Part shown: positions 46,922-56,483 of the stretch, piece by piece
How the letters are laid out: the number at the start of each line of letters is the position of its first letter
Position numbering within the stretch: the stretch's first letter is position 1
DNA from: Rhodoblastus sp. 17X3
GTDB lineage: Bacteria; Pseudomonadota; Alphaproteobacteria; Rhizobiales; Beijerinckiaceae
NCBI RefSeq assembly: GCF_030056575.1
Contig: NZ_JASHHX010000014.1
Location: 1 to 64,000 of the forward strand
Reading direction: 5' to 3'
Length of the DNA stretch: 64,000 bases
Notes under the pieces: generated by a model
Database searches by the model: none
Told to the model about the DNA's origin: nothing
Seen by the model: the letters and a program-made list of their open reading frames with translations, nothing else
Program-made: the position numbers and the translations under genes

Positions 46922-48904
46922 TCAGCTCGCGCCCTGCGCGCCGGCGGGAATTTTCGCCGCGCGACGGGCCACACCAACCCGCAGCCGCCGGTCGCTCAGG
47001 CTCAAGCCCCCGCCGAAGGCCATGACCAGGGCGCCCACCCAGATCAGCGACACCAGCGGCTTCCAGTAAAGCCGCGCGTCAAGCGCTCCGCTCTCGTTCT
47101 GGTCGGCGATGCTGACATAGATCTGGCCGAAGTTCAGCGTGACGATACCGGCCTGGGTCGTCGCCATCCGCCGCGTCTTGAAGAAGCGCTTGGCCGGCTG
47201 GATCAGCGCCACGATCTGGCCGTCGCGTCTCACGCTCATATGCGCGAGCGTTTCATTGTAATTGGGGCCCTGCTCCGAGGTCAGGCCGAGGACTTCCAGC
47301 TGATAGGGGCCGACATCGTAGGTCTGGCCCTGTTTCATCGCCACGATCTTCTCGACTCCCCAGCCAGTCGCGGCGAGGCCCAGCAAGGTGACGCCGAGGC
47401 CCGCATGGGCGAAGGCGGTTCCCCAGGCGGAAAGCGGCAGGCCCTTGGCGCGGTAGAAGGCGTTTTTCGGCGCGCCGAGGCCCGAGGGGAAGATGCGGCC
47501 AAAAATCTCGGTGAAGGCGCCGACGATCAGGTAAACGGCGACGCCCGCGCCGATGAAGGCCACCACCGGCGCGCCATTGATCGCCGCGAAAACCAGCATG
47601 GCGGCGAGACCGCAGACCGCCGCGAAGAACAGCCTGTGCGCCGCCCCGAGCAAGTCGCCACGCTTCCAGGAGAGCAACTGGCCGAGCGGCGCCAGCAACA
47701 GGACCGGCGCGATGAGCGGCCCGAAGGTCAGGTTGAAGAAGGGCGCGCCGACCGAGATCTTGTCGCCATTGAACGCCTCAAGCGCCAGCGGATAGAGCGT
47801 GCCGACGAAGACCGCCGCGCAGGATGCGGTGAGCAGCAGATTGTTCAGGACCAGCGCGCCTTCGCGCGAGATCGGCGCGAACAGCCCGCCCTGCTTCAGC
47901 GAAGAGGCGCGCATCATGAACAGGAAAAGGGCGCCGCCGATGAACAGCACGAGAATGCCGAGGATGAACAGGCCGCGCTGCGGATCGCTGGCGAAGGCAT
48001 GCACCGAGGTCAACACGCCGGAGCGCACCAGGAAGGTGCCGAGCAGGGACAGCGAGAAGGCAAGGATGGCGAGGAAGATCGTCCAGATCTTGAGCGCCTC
48101 GCGCTTTTCCATCACCGCCGCCGAATGCAGCAAGGCCGTGCCGGCGAGCCAGGGCAGCAGCGAGGCGTTTTCGACCGGGTCCCAGAACCAGAAGCCGCCC
48201 CAGCCGAGCGTGTAATAGGCCCAATAGGAGCCCATGGCGATGCCGAGCGTGAGGAAGCACCAGGCGGCCAGCGTCCAGGGCCGGATGAAGCGCGCGAAGG
48301 CGGCGTCGATGCGCCCGCCGATCAAAGCCGCCGCAGCCAGCGAAAAGACGATCGAAAAGCCGACATAGCCGAGATAGAGCAGCGGCGGATGGATGGCGAG
48401 GCCGGGGTCCTGCAGGATCGGGTTGAGGTCGGCGCCCTCGATCGGCGCCGGCGACAGCCGCGCGAAGGGGTTGGACGTCAGCAGGATAAACATCAGGAAG
48501 GCCGCGCAGAGCAGTCCCTGCACGGAGAGCGCGTCGGCGAGCAGGCGCGGCGGAATGGCGCGCGAAAAGGCGGCCATGGCGGCGCCGCTCAAGGTGAGGA
48601 TCAGGACCCACAGCATCATGGAGCCCTCGTGATTCCCCCACACTCCCGAGATCTTATAGATCAGCGGCTTGGTCGAATGGGAGTTCTCCACCACATTGGC
48701 CAGCGAGAAATCCGACGCCACATGGGCATAGGTCAGCGCCGCATAGGACAGCGCGACGAAGGCGAATTGCGTCAGCGCGACAGGCCGCGCGACGGCCATC
48801 AGCCGCGCCTCATGGGCGCGCGCGCCCCAGAATGGCAGCACGGTCTGCATGATCGACAAGGCGAAGGCGAGCGCCAGCGCGTAATGGCCGAGTTCGACGA
48901 TCAT
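46922..48904 (-). CDS. ccmF: Cytochrome c heme lyase subunit CcmF
   Basis: 660 residues with about 15 membrane helices. The heme-handling WWD-type motif reads [19 protein letters not shown] near residue 235, with flanking histidines ([21 protein letters not shown]). It ligates heme from CcmE to apocytochrome c. It overlaps ccmE by 4 bases and is followed by ccmH after 3 bases, confirming one operon. Confidence 0.98.
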   Translation of the reverse strand: MIVELGHYALALAFALSIMQTVLPFWGARAHEARLMAVARPVALTQFAFVALSYAALTYAHVASDFSLANVVENSHSTKPLIYKISGVWGNHEGSMMLWVLILTLSGAAMAAFSRAIPPRLLADALSVQGLLCAAFLMFILLTSNPFARLSPAPIEGADLNPILQDPGLAIHPPLLYLGYVGFSIVFSLAAAALIGGRIDAAFARFIRPWTLAAWCFLTLGIAMGSYWAYYTLGWGGFWFWDPVENASLLPWLAGTALLHSAAVMEKREALKIWTIFLAILAFSLSLLGTFLVRSGVLTSVHAFASDPQRGLFILGILVLFIGGALFLFMMRASSLKQGGLFAPISREGALVLNNLLLTASCAAVFVGTLYPLALEAFNGDKISVGAPFFNLTFGPLIAPVLLLAPLGQLLSWKRGDLLGAAHRLFFAAVCGLAAMLVFAAINGAPVVAFIGAGVAVYLIVGAFTEIFGRIFPSGLGAPKNAFYRAKGLPLSAWGTAFAHAGLGVTLLGLAATGWGVEKIVAMKQGQTYDVGPYQLEVLGLTSEQGPNYNETLAHMSVRRDGQIVALIQPAKRFFKTRRMATTQAGIVTLNFGQIYVSIADQNESGALDARLYWKPLVSLIWVGALVMAFGGGLSLSDRRLRVGVARRAAKIPAGAQGAS

Positions 48905-49386
48905 TGGGTTGCTCCCGCCGGCTTGGCCGCTTGACTGGCGGCTGGGTTTTCGGCGCCGCCGGCCCAGACGCCCTGCTTTTTCAAGGCGTCGGCCACTTCG
49001 CGCGGCATGTAGCGCTCGTCATGCTTGGCGAGGATGGAATCGGCCCGGAACACGCCGCCCTTGTCGAGCGCGCCTTCCGCGACCACGCCCTGCCCCTCGC
49101 GGAACAGATCGGGCAGCAGGCCGGTATAGGCGACCGGCACTTCGGCGTTGCCGTCCGAGACGGCGAAGGTGATGCTCTTGCCTTCCAGATGGACGAGGCT
49201 GCCGGTCTTGACCAGCCCGCCTATGCGCAGGCGCTGGCCGGGGCCGACATGCTTTTGCGACATTTCCGTCGGGCCATAGAAGAACACCACATTGTCACGC
49301 AGCGCGAACAGCATCATCCCGACCGCGAGGCCAAGCACGCCGAGGGCGGAGCCAATCAAGGCCAGTCTTTTCTGCTTGCGCGTCAT
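48901..49386 (-). CDS. ccmE: Heme chaperone CcmE
   Basis: 161 residues. It has a single N-terminal membrane anchor ([20 protein letters not shown]) and an OB-fold periplasmic domain. The heme-binding motif KHDERYMP carries the covalent histidine near residue 122 and the HxxxY tyrosine. A C-terminal flexible Ala/Pro tail follows. It passes heme from CcmC to CcmF. It overlaps both neighbours by 4 bases. Confidence 0.97.
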   Translation of the reverse strand: MTRKQKRLALIGSALGVLGLAVGMMLFALRDNVVFFYGPTEMSQKHVGPGQRLRIGGLVKTGSLVHLEGKSITFAVSDGNAEVPVAYTGLLPDLFREGQGVVAEGALDKGGVFRADSILAKHDERYMPREVADALKKQGVWAGGAENPAASQAAKPAGATQ

Positions 49387-50534
49387 GTGCCGTTCAGCCC
49401 CAATTCCTTCGCCAGCGCCGCGAGTTTCTGCTGCGATTCCGCGTCCGGCAGCGCCTTGCGCGCCTGATCATACGCGTTTTGCGCCCGATCTGGTTCATTC
49501 AATACCTTGTAGGCGCGAATGAGGCGCATCCATTCGTCCGCGCTGCCGCCCTGCGAGGCCAGCCGCTGCGCCAGGCGATCGACCATGGCGTGAATGGTCT
49601 TCTGCTGTTCGTCCGCCGGCTGGGCCGCGACAGCGGCGGCGGCGTCCGCCGGCGGTGCGGCGCCTTTCCCCGACGCCTCGCCCGAAGGCTGCCCGGACGC
49701 TGGCGCCGGGCCGCCGTCGAGCGGCGCGTCGAGCATGGCGAGCTTTTCAATGACGTCGATCCGGGCGCGGGAACCCTCGGGCAAATCGGCAAGCAGCGCC
49801 GTCCACACTTCGCGCGCCTTCGCCTTGTCCTCATGCTGGGCCGCGGCGAGGCCGAGGAAATAGCGCGCCTGCAAATTCCTGGGATCGAGCGCCAGCGCGC
49901 GTTCCAGTTGATCGACGGCTTCCGGCGACACCATGCCGTCATTGGCATAGGACAGGGCCTCGGCGTATTTCACCAGCCGGTCCGGCGTCTCTCCCAGCAA
50001 TTTCATCGCCTGTCCGCGCGCCTTGACGGCTTCGTCATAGCGGCCCGCGCGCAGATAGACCGGCGCCATCAGCTCCAGCGCCCGTCCGTCTTCGGGATGC
50101 GCGGCCAGATGAGCCTCCATCCTGGCGACGACGGCGGCGAAATCCTCCTGCGCTGGCGGCGCGCTCAAGCGCGCCTGCAAAGGCAGGTCGGGCAGCGCGG
50201 GATGGCCGATCCTGGCGTAAAGGCCGAGCGCAATGGCCGGAGCCGCGATCAGGGCCAGCACGGCCGCGATCTTGCGCGCCCCAGGGGAATCCGCGACCGC
50301 GACCTCGTCCGGCGCGACCGAAAGCAGCCGCCGCGCGGCCTCAGCCTTGGCCGAGTCGGCCTGATTCTTTTCGATCCCGCCGCGCGAAAGCTCCGCGTCG
50401 ATCTCGGCGATCTGCGCACGATAAAAAGCGACATCGGCGGCGTCCTCGCCGCGTTTCGGCGCCGGACGCGACAAAGGCCAAAGGATGCTGAGGACGGCGA
50501 CGCCGGTCAGAAGCGCAAAAAAGAGCCAGATCAT
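49383..50534 (-). CDS. ccmI: Cytochrome c maturation protein CcmI
   Basis: About 383 residues from ATG 50534; earlier frame residues to 50579 are not part of the family. Two membrane helices ([21 protein letters not shown] and [21 protein letters not shown]) flank a cytoplasmic coiled coil. The periplasmic part carries TPR-like helices ([40 protein letters not shown]) that chaperone apocytochrome c. The Ala/Pro-rich insert near residues 280-310 is unusual. It is the first gene of the ccmI-E-F-H operon. Confidence 0.93.
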   Translation of the reverse strand: MIWLFFALLTGVAVLSILWPLSRPAPKRGEDAADVAFYRAQIAEIDAELSRGGIEKNQADSAKAEAARRLLSVAPDEVAVADSPGARKIAAVLALIAAPAIALGLYARIGHPALPDLPLQARLSAPPAQEDFAAVVARMEAHLAAHPEDGRALELMAPVYLRAGRYDEAVKARGQAMKLLGETPDRLVKYAEALSYANDGMVSPEAVDQLERALALDPRNLQARYFLGLAAAQHEDKAKAREVWTALLADLPEGSRARIDVIEKLAMLDAPLDGGPAPASGQPSGEASGKGAAPPADAAAAVAAQPADEQQKTIHAMVDRLAQRLASQGGSADEWMRLIRAYKVLNEPDRAQNAYDQARKALPDAESQQKLAALAKELGLNGT

Positions 50535-50638
50535 GCTCGCTGCTTTAACTTTTTCCGGCCCGCAATGAAAGGGCGCCATTGTCGCAGAGAAAATGAAGGC
50601 TAACCTCGGAGCGAAAAGCGCAGGAGCGATTCCCTCTC

Positions 50639-52147
50639 ATGGCCAATGATCCGAACAATATCCCCGGAAAGATTCTGGTCGGCAAGGCCGAGGATTACGA
50701 TTACCTGACGCTGCGCTTCGGCAACCGGCACGGTCTGGTCGCCGGGGCCACCGGCACGGGCAAGACCGTCACCCTGCAAAAGCTGGCCGAAGGCTTCTGC
50801 GCCGCCGGAACCTGCGTCTTCGCCGCCGACATCAAGGGCGACCTCTCGGGAATCGCCATGCCCGGCGACGGCGCCAAGCCCTTTGTCGCCCGCGCGCAGG
50901 AGATCGGCGTCAAATATGAGCCGGACCAGTTCCGCTGCGTGTTCTGGGATATTTTCGGCGAGAAGGGGCACCCGGTCCGCGCCACGCTCGCGGAAATGGG
51001 GCCGCTGCTGCTCGCCCGCATTCTCCAGCTCAACGAGGTGCAGGAAGGCGTCCTCAATATCGCCTTCCGCGTCTCCGACGAACAGGGCCTCGCCCTTCTG
51101 GACCTGAAGGACCTGCGCGCGATCCTCACCTATCTTTCGGAAAACGCCGCCGACCTGCAGCAGCGCTATGGCAATGTCTCGGCGGCCTCGATCGGCGCGA
51201 TCCAGCGGCAATTGCTGGTGCTGGAGAACCAGGGCGCCGACAAATTCTTCGGCGAGCCGGCGCTGGACATTCTGGACCTGCTGAAGCCGGACGTCGACGG
51301 GCGCGGCTTCATCCATATTCTGAAAGCTGAAAAGCTGGTCCTCAGCCCCAATCTCTATGCGACTTTCCTGTTCTGGCTGTTGTCCGAACTCTTCGCCAAG
51401 CTGCCGGAGGTTGGCGACCTCGACAAGCCGAAGCTGGTCTTCTTCTTCGACGAGGCGCATTTCCTGTTCGACGACGCGCCCAAGGCGCTGTTGCGCGCCA
51501 TTGAGCAGGTGGTGCGGCTGATCCGCAGCAAGGGAGTCGGCGTCTATTTCGTCACGCAAAGCCCGCTCGACGTGCCGGAGACTGTGCTGGGCCAGCTCGG
51601 CAACCGCGTGCAGCACGCCTTGCGCGCCTTCACCCCGCGCGACCAGAAGGCGGTCAAGACCGCCGCGCAGACCTTTCGCCAGAACCCGAAACTCGACACC
51701 GCCGACGTCATCACCAAGCTCAATGTCGGCGAGGCGCTGGTCTCGATGCTGGAAGCCTCCGGCACGCCCGCCATGGTCACGCGGGCCAGGATCGCCCCGC
51801 CCGCCTCACGCGTCGGGCCGATCACCGACGCCGAACTGGCGGAAGTCCAGGATTCCAGCCCCTTCAAGGGTAAATATGACATGGCGGTGGATCGCGAATC
51901 GGCCTTCGAGATCCTTCAGGCGAAGGCGCAGGGGCGCACGTCCGGCCCCCCGGTGGGCTCCAATGAGGAGGAAGGCGGGCTCCTGTCACAAATCGGCGCC
52001 GGGTTGCAGGACCTGTTCCGCTCCAAAGGCAAGCGCCCGTCCATCGCGCAATCGGCCATCCGCTCGGCCGCGACCTCCGCCGCCCGCAGCGTCGGCTCGG
52101 CCATCGCCAAGGAAATTCTGCGCGGGGTCACCGGCGGGATGAAGTGA
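50639..52147 (+). CDS. HerA-like ATPase (DUF853/YjgR family)
   Basis: 502 residues. Walker A GATGTGKT lies near residue 35, followed by VFAADIKGDLSGIAMPGDG typical of DUF853. Walker B is in KLVFFFDEAHFLFDDAP near residue 270, and YFVTQSPLDVPETVLGQLGNRVQHALRAFTP continues the HerA/FtsK-like fold. The C-terminal 100 residues are Ala/Ser-rich and end in SAIAKEILRGVTGG. The family's role is unresolved (putative DNA-translocating NTPase). It is divergent from ccmI and is followed by the Hint-repeat gene. Confidence 0.92.
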   Translation: MANDPNNIPGKILVGKAEDYDYLTLRFGNRHGLVAGATGTGKTVTLQKLAEGFCAAGTCVFAADIKGDLSGIAMPGDGAKPFVARAQEIGVKYEPDQFRCVFWDIFGEKGHPVRATLAEMGPLLLARILQLNEVQEGVLNIAFRVSDEQGLALLDLKDLRAILTYLSENAADLQQRYGNVSAASIGAIQRQLLVLENQGADKFFGEPALDILDLLKPDVDGRGFIHILKAEKLVLSPNLYATFLFWLLSELFAKLPEVGDLDKPKLVFFFDEAHFLFDDAPKALLRAIEQVVRLIRSKGVGVYFVTQSPLDVPETVLGQLGNRVQHALRAFTPRDQKAVKTAAQTFRQNPKLDTADVITKLNVGEALVSMLEASGTPAMVTRARIAPPASRVGPITDAELAEVQDSSPFKGKYDMAVDRESAFEILQAKAQGRTSGPPVGSNEEEGGLLSQIGAGLQDLFRSKGKRPSIAQSAIRSAATSAARSVGSAIAKEILRGVTGGMK

Positions 52148-52498
52148 GGCGCGTTGTTGGGTCGAGGCCGGGTTAGGGATATTCCGCTCCCGCCTCGAAG
52201 CGGTCATCCGCAGGGGCGTAGCCGAAGGTGGCTTTCGCGCCGGCGCCGAAGGGCCGGAAAGTGACGGCCGGTTCGCTAACCATAAGGCGAAAGGCGCCCG
52301 TTCGCGGCGGCTCCGTCGGCTGGCCAATGCTGCGAAAGCAGTTTAACTTGCCCCGATAGGGGCGCCAAGGCAACCGAATTGGGTGCTGAGGTCAAGCGCT
52401 GAATGACGCATTCATCGTGGTCGCACGGCGATTCTCATAGCTCTCACATAGAAGAGTGACGGTCGCCTGATCGATGCGCGTCGTCTCGTGAGGGCGTC
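52148..52498. other. Intergenic region before the Hint-repeat gene
   Basis: 351 bases without a credible gene. Small frames on the minus strand here lack ribosome sites and family resemblance. The segment near 52250-52340 is GC-rich with several short dyads but no clear terminator. The last 60 bases lead to a GAGGG ribosome site for the gene at 52499. Confidence 0.5.
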
Positions 52499-55400
52499 AT
52501 GGCTGAGGTATCTGTCAACAAGACCGACGTCATCGAGCTGTCCGCCGCAGACCCGACCCTTGTCGTCGATTCCGGCGTGTCGATCCTGACCACAACGCCC
52601 GATGGCGTTTACGGCGATGAAAAAGCCGTCTGGGCCGTGACCAACAAGGGAACCATCGCCTCGGGCGGCGCGCCCGGAACCGACGGGATCTATCTTCAAG
52701 GCCCGAGCAGCGTTGTCGAGAACGACGGGTCGATCTCCGGCTCGGGCGGCGTTTTCCTCGGCGCCGGCGGCACGGTGACCAACGCCCTCAATGCCAGCAT
52801 TAGCGCGAGCGGATCGCCGGCAACCGTCGGCGCGCCCGCTGTTTCCGGCATAGATGTCGAATATGGATTCGGTACGGTCCGCAATTTCGGAACGATCGGC
52901 TCAAACAGCTATGGCGTCGCTCTCGAAGCGGGAGGCGCCGTAACCAATTATGCGAGCGGGTCGATCACCGGCGCCACGGATGCGATCTACTCTGTCCGCG
53001 CCTCCGCAACTGTCGACAATTTCGGCCATCTGACGGCAACCGCTGGCGACGGCGTCGGCTTCTATAACGGAGGCGTGCTGATCAATGAGATCGGAGGCGA
53101 GACGACAGGCTCGGCGCCCGGCTCCTCTGCTGTCAAATTCCATGAATTCTCGGGCTCGCTGCAAAACGACGGCGCCATGCGCGGCAGCGAAGCCGGCGCC
53201 TATTTCCAGGCGGGCGGCACGGTCGTCAACGGCGCCAACAATGCGTCAGCCTTGCTGCAGGGCGACAATTTTGGAGTGTACCTCTCAAACCTTCCAGGAT
53301 CCACAAGCCTGGAATCGGTGACAAACTACGGCGTGATCACGGCGACGGCCGCCGCCTCCTATGGCGTCTATATCGACGGCGCCGGGGGCACGGTGACCAA
53401 TGCCGGCGTCATCGCCGGAAGCGCCTATTCTGTCGACTTTGCGGTCACCAACGCGGGAAACCGCCTCATTGTCCTTCCCGGCGCGATCTTCAACGGTCTG
53501 GTCGCCGGAGGCGGCGGCACATTGGAACTGGCCGGAACGTCCGCCAGCACGTTCGGCGGGAGCATCGGAACGAGCGGCGCTTTCCAGGGCTTCAGCGCCC
53601 TTCAGGTCGACTTGGGCGCGACATGGAAGCTGAGCGGGAGCGTCTCGATTCCGACTGTGCTGCTTGATGGCGTTCTGGAGGTCGCCTCGAGCCTCACAGC
53701 CACGTCGGTCCATTTCTACGCGGGCGGCAAGCTGATCATCGATAATGCGTCCAGCTTCACCAGTCCCTCGCTGGAGAATTTCGCCGTCGGGGACGTGATC
53801 GACATCCACGGGATTGCCGCTAGCGGCGCCACGATTTCCTACAATACGGCGACCGGCGTCGCGACGATCGTCAATGGCGCGCAAACGGTGAAGCTCAATT
53901 TTCAGCCCTCCACCCTTGGCGCGGGAAGCTTGCAGCTTGTCTCCGATGGCGGGACCGGACTCGACGTCGTGCTCGCCTCATCGACGCCGCCGGCGTCCCC
54001 CACGCCGATCACGCCCACGCCGCTTCAGGGGACGAGCGGGACGACGGAGTTATCCGCCAACCAGACCAGCGTCGTCATGCTGTCCGCGCCTAATACGACC
54101 CTGCTTGTCGATTCCGGCGTATCGATCCTGAGTGCGACAGATCATGGCGTTTACGGCAATGAAACAGCCGTCTGGACCGTGTCCAACAAGGGGACGATTA
54201 CGTCGAATGGCGCGATCGGAACCGCCGGCGTCTACCTTCAAGGCCCGGGCAGCATCGTCACGAACGAGGGGTCGATCTCCGGATCAGCCGGCGTCTATCT
54301 TGGCGACGGCGGCACGGTCACCAACGCTCTCAATGCGTCCATTCACTCAAGCGGAACGCCGACAGCCTCAGCCATAGCCGTTGTTTCCGGCGTCAATATC
54401 GAATACGCGACGGGATCGGTCAAAAACTACGGGACAATCACGTCCGAAGGCTACGGCGTCGGCCTCCAGGATGGCGGAAGCGTCATCAATTACGCCAGCG
54501 GATCCATCACCGGCTCCGAGGACGCCATCTTCATCGAGCGCTCCTACGGCATGGTCGACAACTATGGCCAACTGAACGCCACATTCGACGACGGCGTCGG
54601 TTTCTTCAACGGCGGCACGTTGATCAATGAAATCGGCGGCCAGGTGACGTGCCTCAACGCGACTTCCGGGACCGGCCCATCCGCCGTGTTCTTCTCGCGA
54701 TACTCGGGGACGCTGCAAAATGACGGAACCATGCGCGGGACAAAAGCCGCCGCCTATTTCCAGATGGGAGGCACGGTCGTCAACGGCGCCAACAATGCGT
54801 CAGCCTTGCTGCAGGGTGACGATTATGGCGTGCTTCTCTCAAATGCTCCGGGGTCGAATACGACGGAGACCGTGACAAACTACGGCGTGATCACGGCAAC
54901 GGCCGCCGGATCCTGCGGCGTCTATATCGCCGGCAATGGCGGCACGGTGACCAATGCCGGCACGATCACCGGCGCCACCTATTCTGTCGATTTCGCCGTC
55001 GCCAACGCGGCCAACCGCCTCATCGTCGATCCCGGCGCGATCTTCAATGGTCTGGTCGTCGGAGGCGGCGGCACATTGGAGTTGGCCGGAACGTCGGCCG
55101 GCGTTTTCAGCCCGATCATCGGGCCCACAGGCGATTTCGAGAATTTCAGTACGCTTCAGGTTGATGTAGGGGCGACATGGAAGCTGAGCGAGAACGACTC
55201 GATTCCGACGGTGCTGCTCAATGGCTCGCTGGAGGTCTTTTGGAGCCTCCAGGCCACGGCGATCGTCTTCGGCGCAGGCGGCAAGCTGATCGTCGATAAT
55301 GCGTCTGCTTTTTCCAGTCCCTTGCTGGAGAATTTCGTCGCCGGAGACGTGATCGACATCCATGGGATCGCCGCCGCCGGCGCCACGATTTCCTATGACT

Positions 55401-56119
55401 TGAGCGGCGTCGCGACGATCGTCAATGGCGCGCAAACGGCGAAACTGAATTTCCAGCCCTCCACCCTTGGCGCTGGAACCTTCCAGCTTGTCTCCGACGG
55501 CGGGACCGGAGTCGATGTCGTGCTCGCGATCTGCTTCATGGCCGGCACGCAAATCCTTACGCCCCATGGCGAAGTCGCCGTGGAAGCACTCAAGCGTGGC
55601 GATATGGTGTTGACCGCCGACGGCGCCGAAAAGCCCGTGATCTGGCTTGGACGGCAGACGATCTCGACCCTATTCGCCGACCCCATTCGCGTTTGGCCGA
55701 TCCGCGTCAAGGCCGGCGCTCTTGGCGAAAATATTCCGTCGCGCGACCTTGTGCTTTCGCCAGACCACGCGCTGCTGGTCGGCGGGGCGCTGATTCACGC
55801 AGGAGCGCTGGTCAACGGGTTATCGATCGTTCGGGAAAGCGCTGTTCCGGCGGTTTTCACATATTATCACGTCGAACTCGACGATCATTCGCTGATCCTC
55901 GCAGAAAACACGCCGGCCGAGACATTCGTCGACAACGTCGAGCGTCTGGCCTTCGATAATTGGGCCGAGCACGAGGCGCTCTATCCCGATGGCAAGTCGA
56001 TCGAGGAATTGCCCTATCCGCGGGCCAAAGCGCGCCGTCAAGTACCGATGAATATTCGCGCGATTCTGGCCGAACGGGCCGAGAGCATTGGGGCGGCGGC
56101 TTCTGTCGCCGTCGCTTGA
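52499..56119 (+). CDS. Large tandem-repeat surface protein with C-terminal Hint domain
   Basis: 1206 residues from ATG 52499. There is no Sec signal. Residues 9-493 and 523-1010 are two copies of one beta-solenoid-like unit. They are rich in Gly/Ala/Ser/Thr/Asn with NYGTI/NAGTI and GGTVTN motifs like those of autotransporter passenger domains. Each unit ends VKLNFQPSTLGAG or similar and DVVLA. The C-terminal 190 residues form a Hint_2 domain starting at Cys1012 (CFMAGTQILTPHGEVAVEAL), with GDMVLTADG and LSPDHALLVGGAL. No beta-barrel follows. Absence of a signal suggests type I or other non-Sec export. Acidic, low-Cys composition supports an extracellular role. Confidence 0.85.
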   Translation: MAEVSVNKTDVIELSAADPTLVVDSGVSILTTTPDGVYGDEKAVWAVTNKGTIASGGAPGTDGIYLQGPSSVVENDGSISGSGGVFLGAGGTVTNALNASISASGSPATVGAPAVSGIDVEYGFGTVRNFGTIGSNSYGVALEAGGAVTNYASGSITGATDAIYSVRASATVDNFGHLTATAGDGVGFYNGGVLINEIGGETTGSAPGSSAVKFHEFSGSLQNDGAMRGSEAGAYFQAGGTVVNGANNASALLQGDNFGVYLSNLPGSTSLESVTNYGVITATAAASYGVYIDGAGGTVTNAGVIAGSAYSVDFAVTNAGNRLIVLPGAIFNGLVAGGGGTLELAGTSASTFGGSIGTSGAFQGFSALQVDLGATWKLSGSVSIPTVLLDGVLEVASSLTATSVHFYAGGKLIIDNASSFTSPSLENFAVGDVIDIHGIAASGATISYNTATGVATIVNGAQTVKLNFQPSTLGAGSLQLVSDGGTGLDVVLASSTPPASPTPITPTPLQGTSGTTELSANQTSVVMLSAPNTTLLVDSGVSILSATDHGVYGNETAVWTVSNKGTITSNGAIGTAGVYLQGPGSIVTNEGSISGSAGVYLGDGGTVTNALNASIHSSGTPTASAIAVVSGVNIEYATGSVKNYGTITSEGYGVGLQDGGSVINYASGSITGSEDAIFIERSYGMVDNYGQLNATFDDGVGFFNGGTLINEIGGQVTCLNATSGTGPSAVFFSRYSGTLQNDGTMRGTKAAAYFQMGGTVVNGANNASALLQGDDYGVLLSNAPGSNTTETVTNYGVITATAAGSCGVYIAGNGGTVTNAGTITGATYSVDFAVANAANRLIVDPGAIFNGLVVGGGGTLELAGTSAGVFSPIIGPTGDFENFSTLQVDVGATWKLSENDSIPTVLLNGSLEVFWSLQATAIVFGAGGKLIVDNASAFSSPLLENFVAGDVIDIHGIAAAGATISYDLSGVATIVNGAQTAKLNFQPSTLGAGTFQLVSDGGTGVDVVLAICFMAGTQILTPHGEVAVEALKRGDMVLTADGAEKPVIWLGRQTISTLFADPIRVWPIRVKAGALGENIPSRDLVLSPDHALLVGGALIHAGALVNGLSIVRESAVPAVFTYYHVELDDHSLILAENTPAETFVDNVERLAFDNWAEHEALYPDGKSIEELPYPRAKARRQVPMNIRAILAERAESIGAAASVAVA
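52523..53977 (+). repeat. Internal duplication, unit 1 of the Hint protein gene
   Basis: First copy of a duplicated segment of about 485 codons. It aligns to unit 2 with only small indels (offset 514 to 518 codons). A 47-base tract beginning at 53216 is identical to the tract at 54770. Confidence 0.85.
54065..55528 (+). repeat. Internal duplication, unit 2 of the Hint protein gene
   Basis: Second copy, 488 codons, joined to unit 1 by a 29-residue Pro/Thr linker (TPPASPTPITPTPLQGTSGT). It runs directly into the Hint domain, whereas unit 1 runs into the linker. Most codons are diverged at third positions outside the identical 47-base tract. Confidence 0.85.
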
Positions 56120-56141
56120 TCAACTGCCCCCCGGCGAGGCG

Positions 56142-56279
56142 CCTTCCCTGATACGGGCGGACAATCAGCAGGACGCGGCCCTCTTCGACGTAGCGGGCTA
56201 TACCCGCCATCTGGAAGAGCTTTTTCGCTTGATGTGGGGGCGCTATCGCGACGGCCTTCCCCGCGCGGCGATCAAATGA
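56142..56279 (+). pseudogene. C-terminal remnant of a GT41 (SPINDLY/OGT-like) glycosyltransferase
   Basis: A frame of about 45 codons reads ...SLIRADNQQDAALFDVAG, then YTRHLEELFRLMWGRYRDGL and a stop. This closely follows the extreme C-terminus of bacterial TPR-containing O-GlcNAc-transferase-like enzymes ('LFD...RHLEAAY..MW.....G..P'). The several hundred residues that should precede it are missing; the Hint gene stop lies immediately upstream. It is therefore a relic, not an intact gene. The frame opens at 56088 inside the Hint gene, so no independent translation is expected. Confidence 0.6.
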
Positions 56280-56483
56280 TCTCGCGGATCGAAGGGCGAG
56301 CGGTGCGCGGGCGAACCAAATATCTGTGAAGAGCGGCGGCAAAGATCGATTGTTCGCCAGCGGGGTGCTACCTAGGCCGATGCGCTGGGCGGCTCGACCG
56401 CAAAGAATCGGCCGCAAGGAAATTGATTTGAACAATCGGTTTGAGCGCCGGGCGACGCTTTGGCGCGCGGCCATGGGACGCGG

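Noticed and set aside
47240-48934. 564-codon + strand frame opposite ccmF
   Set aside because: Arg/Gln/Gly-rich shadow of ccmF, which has all its motifs.
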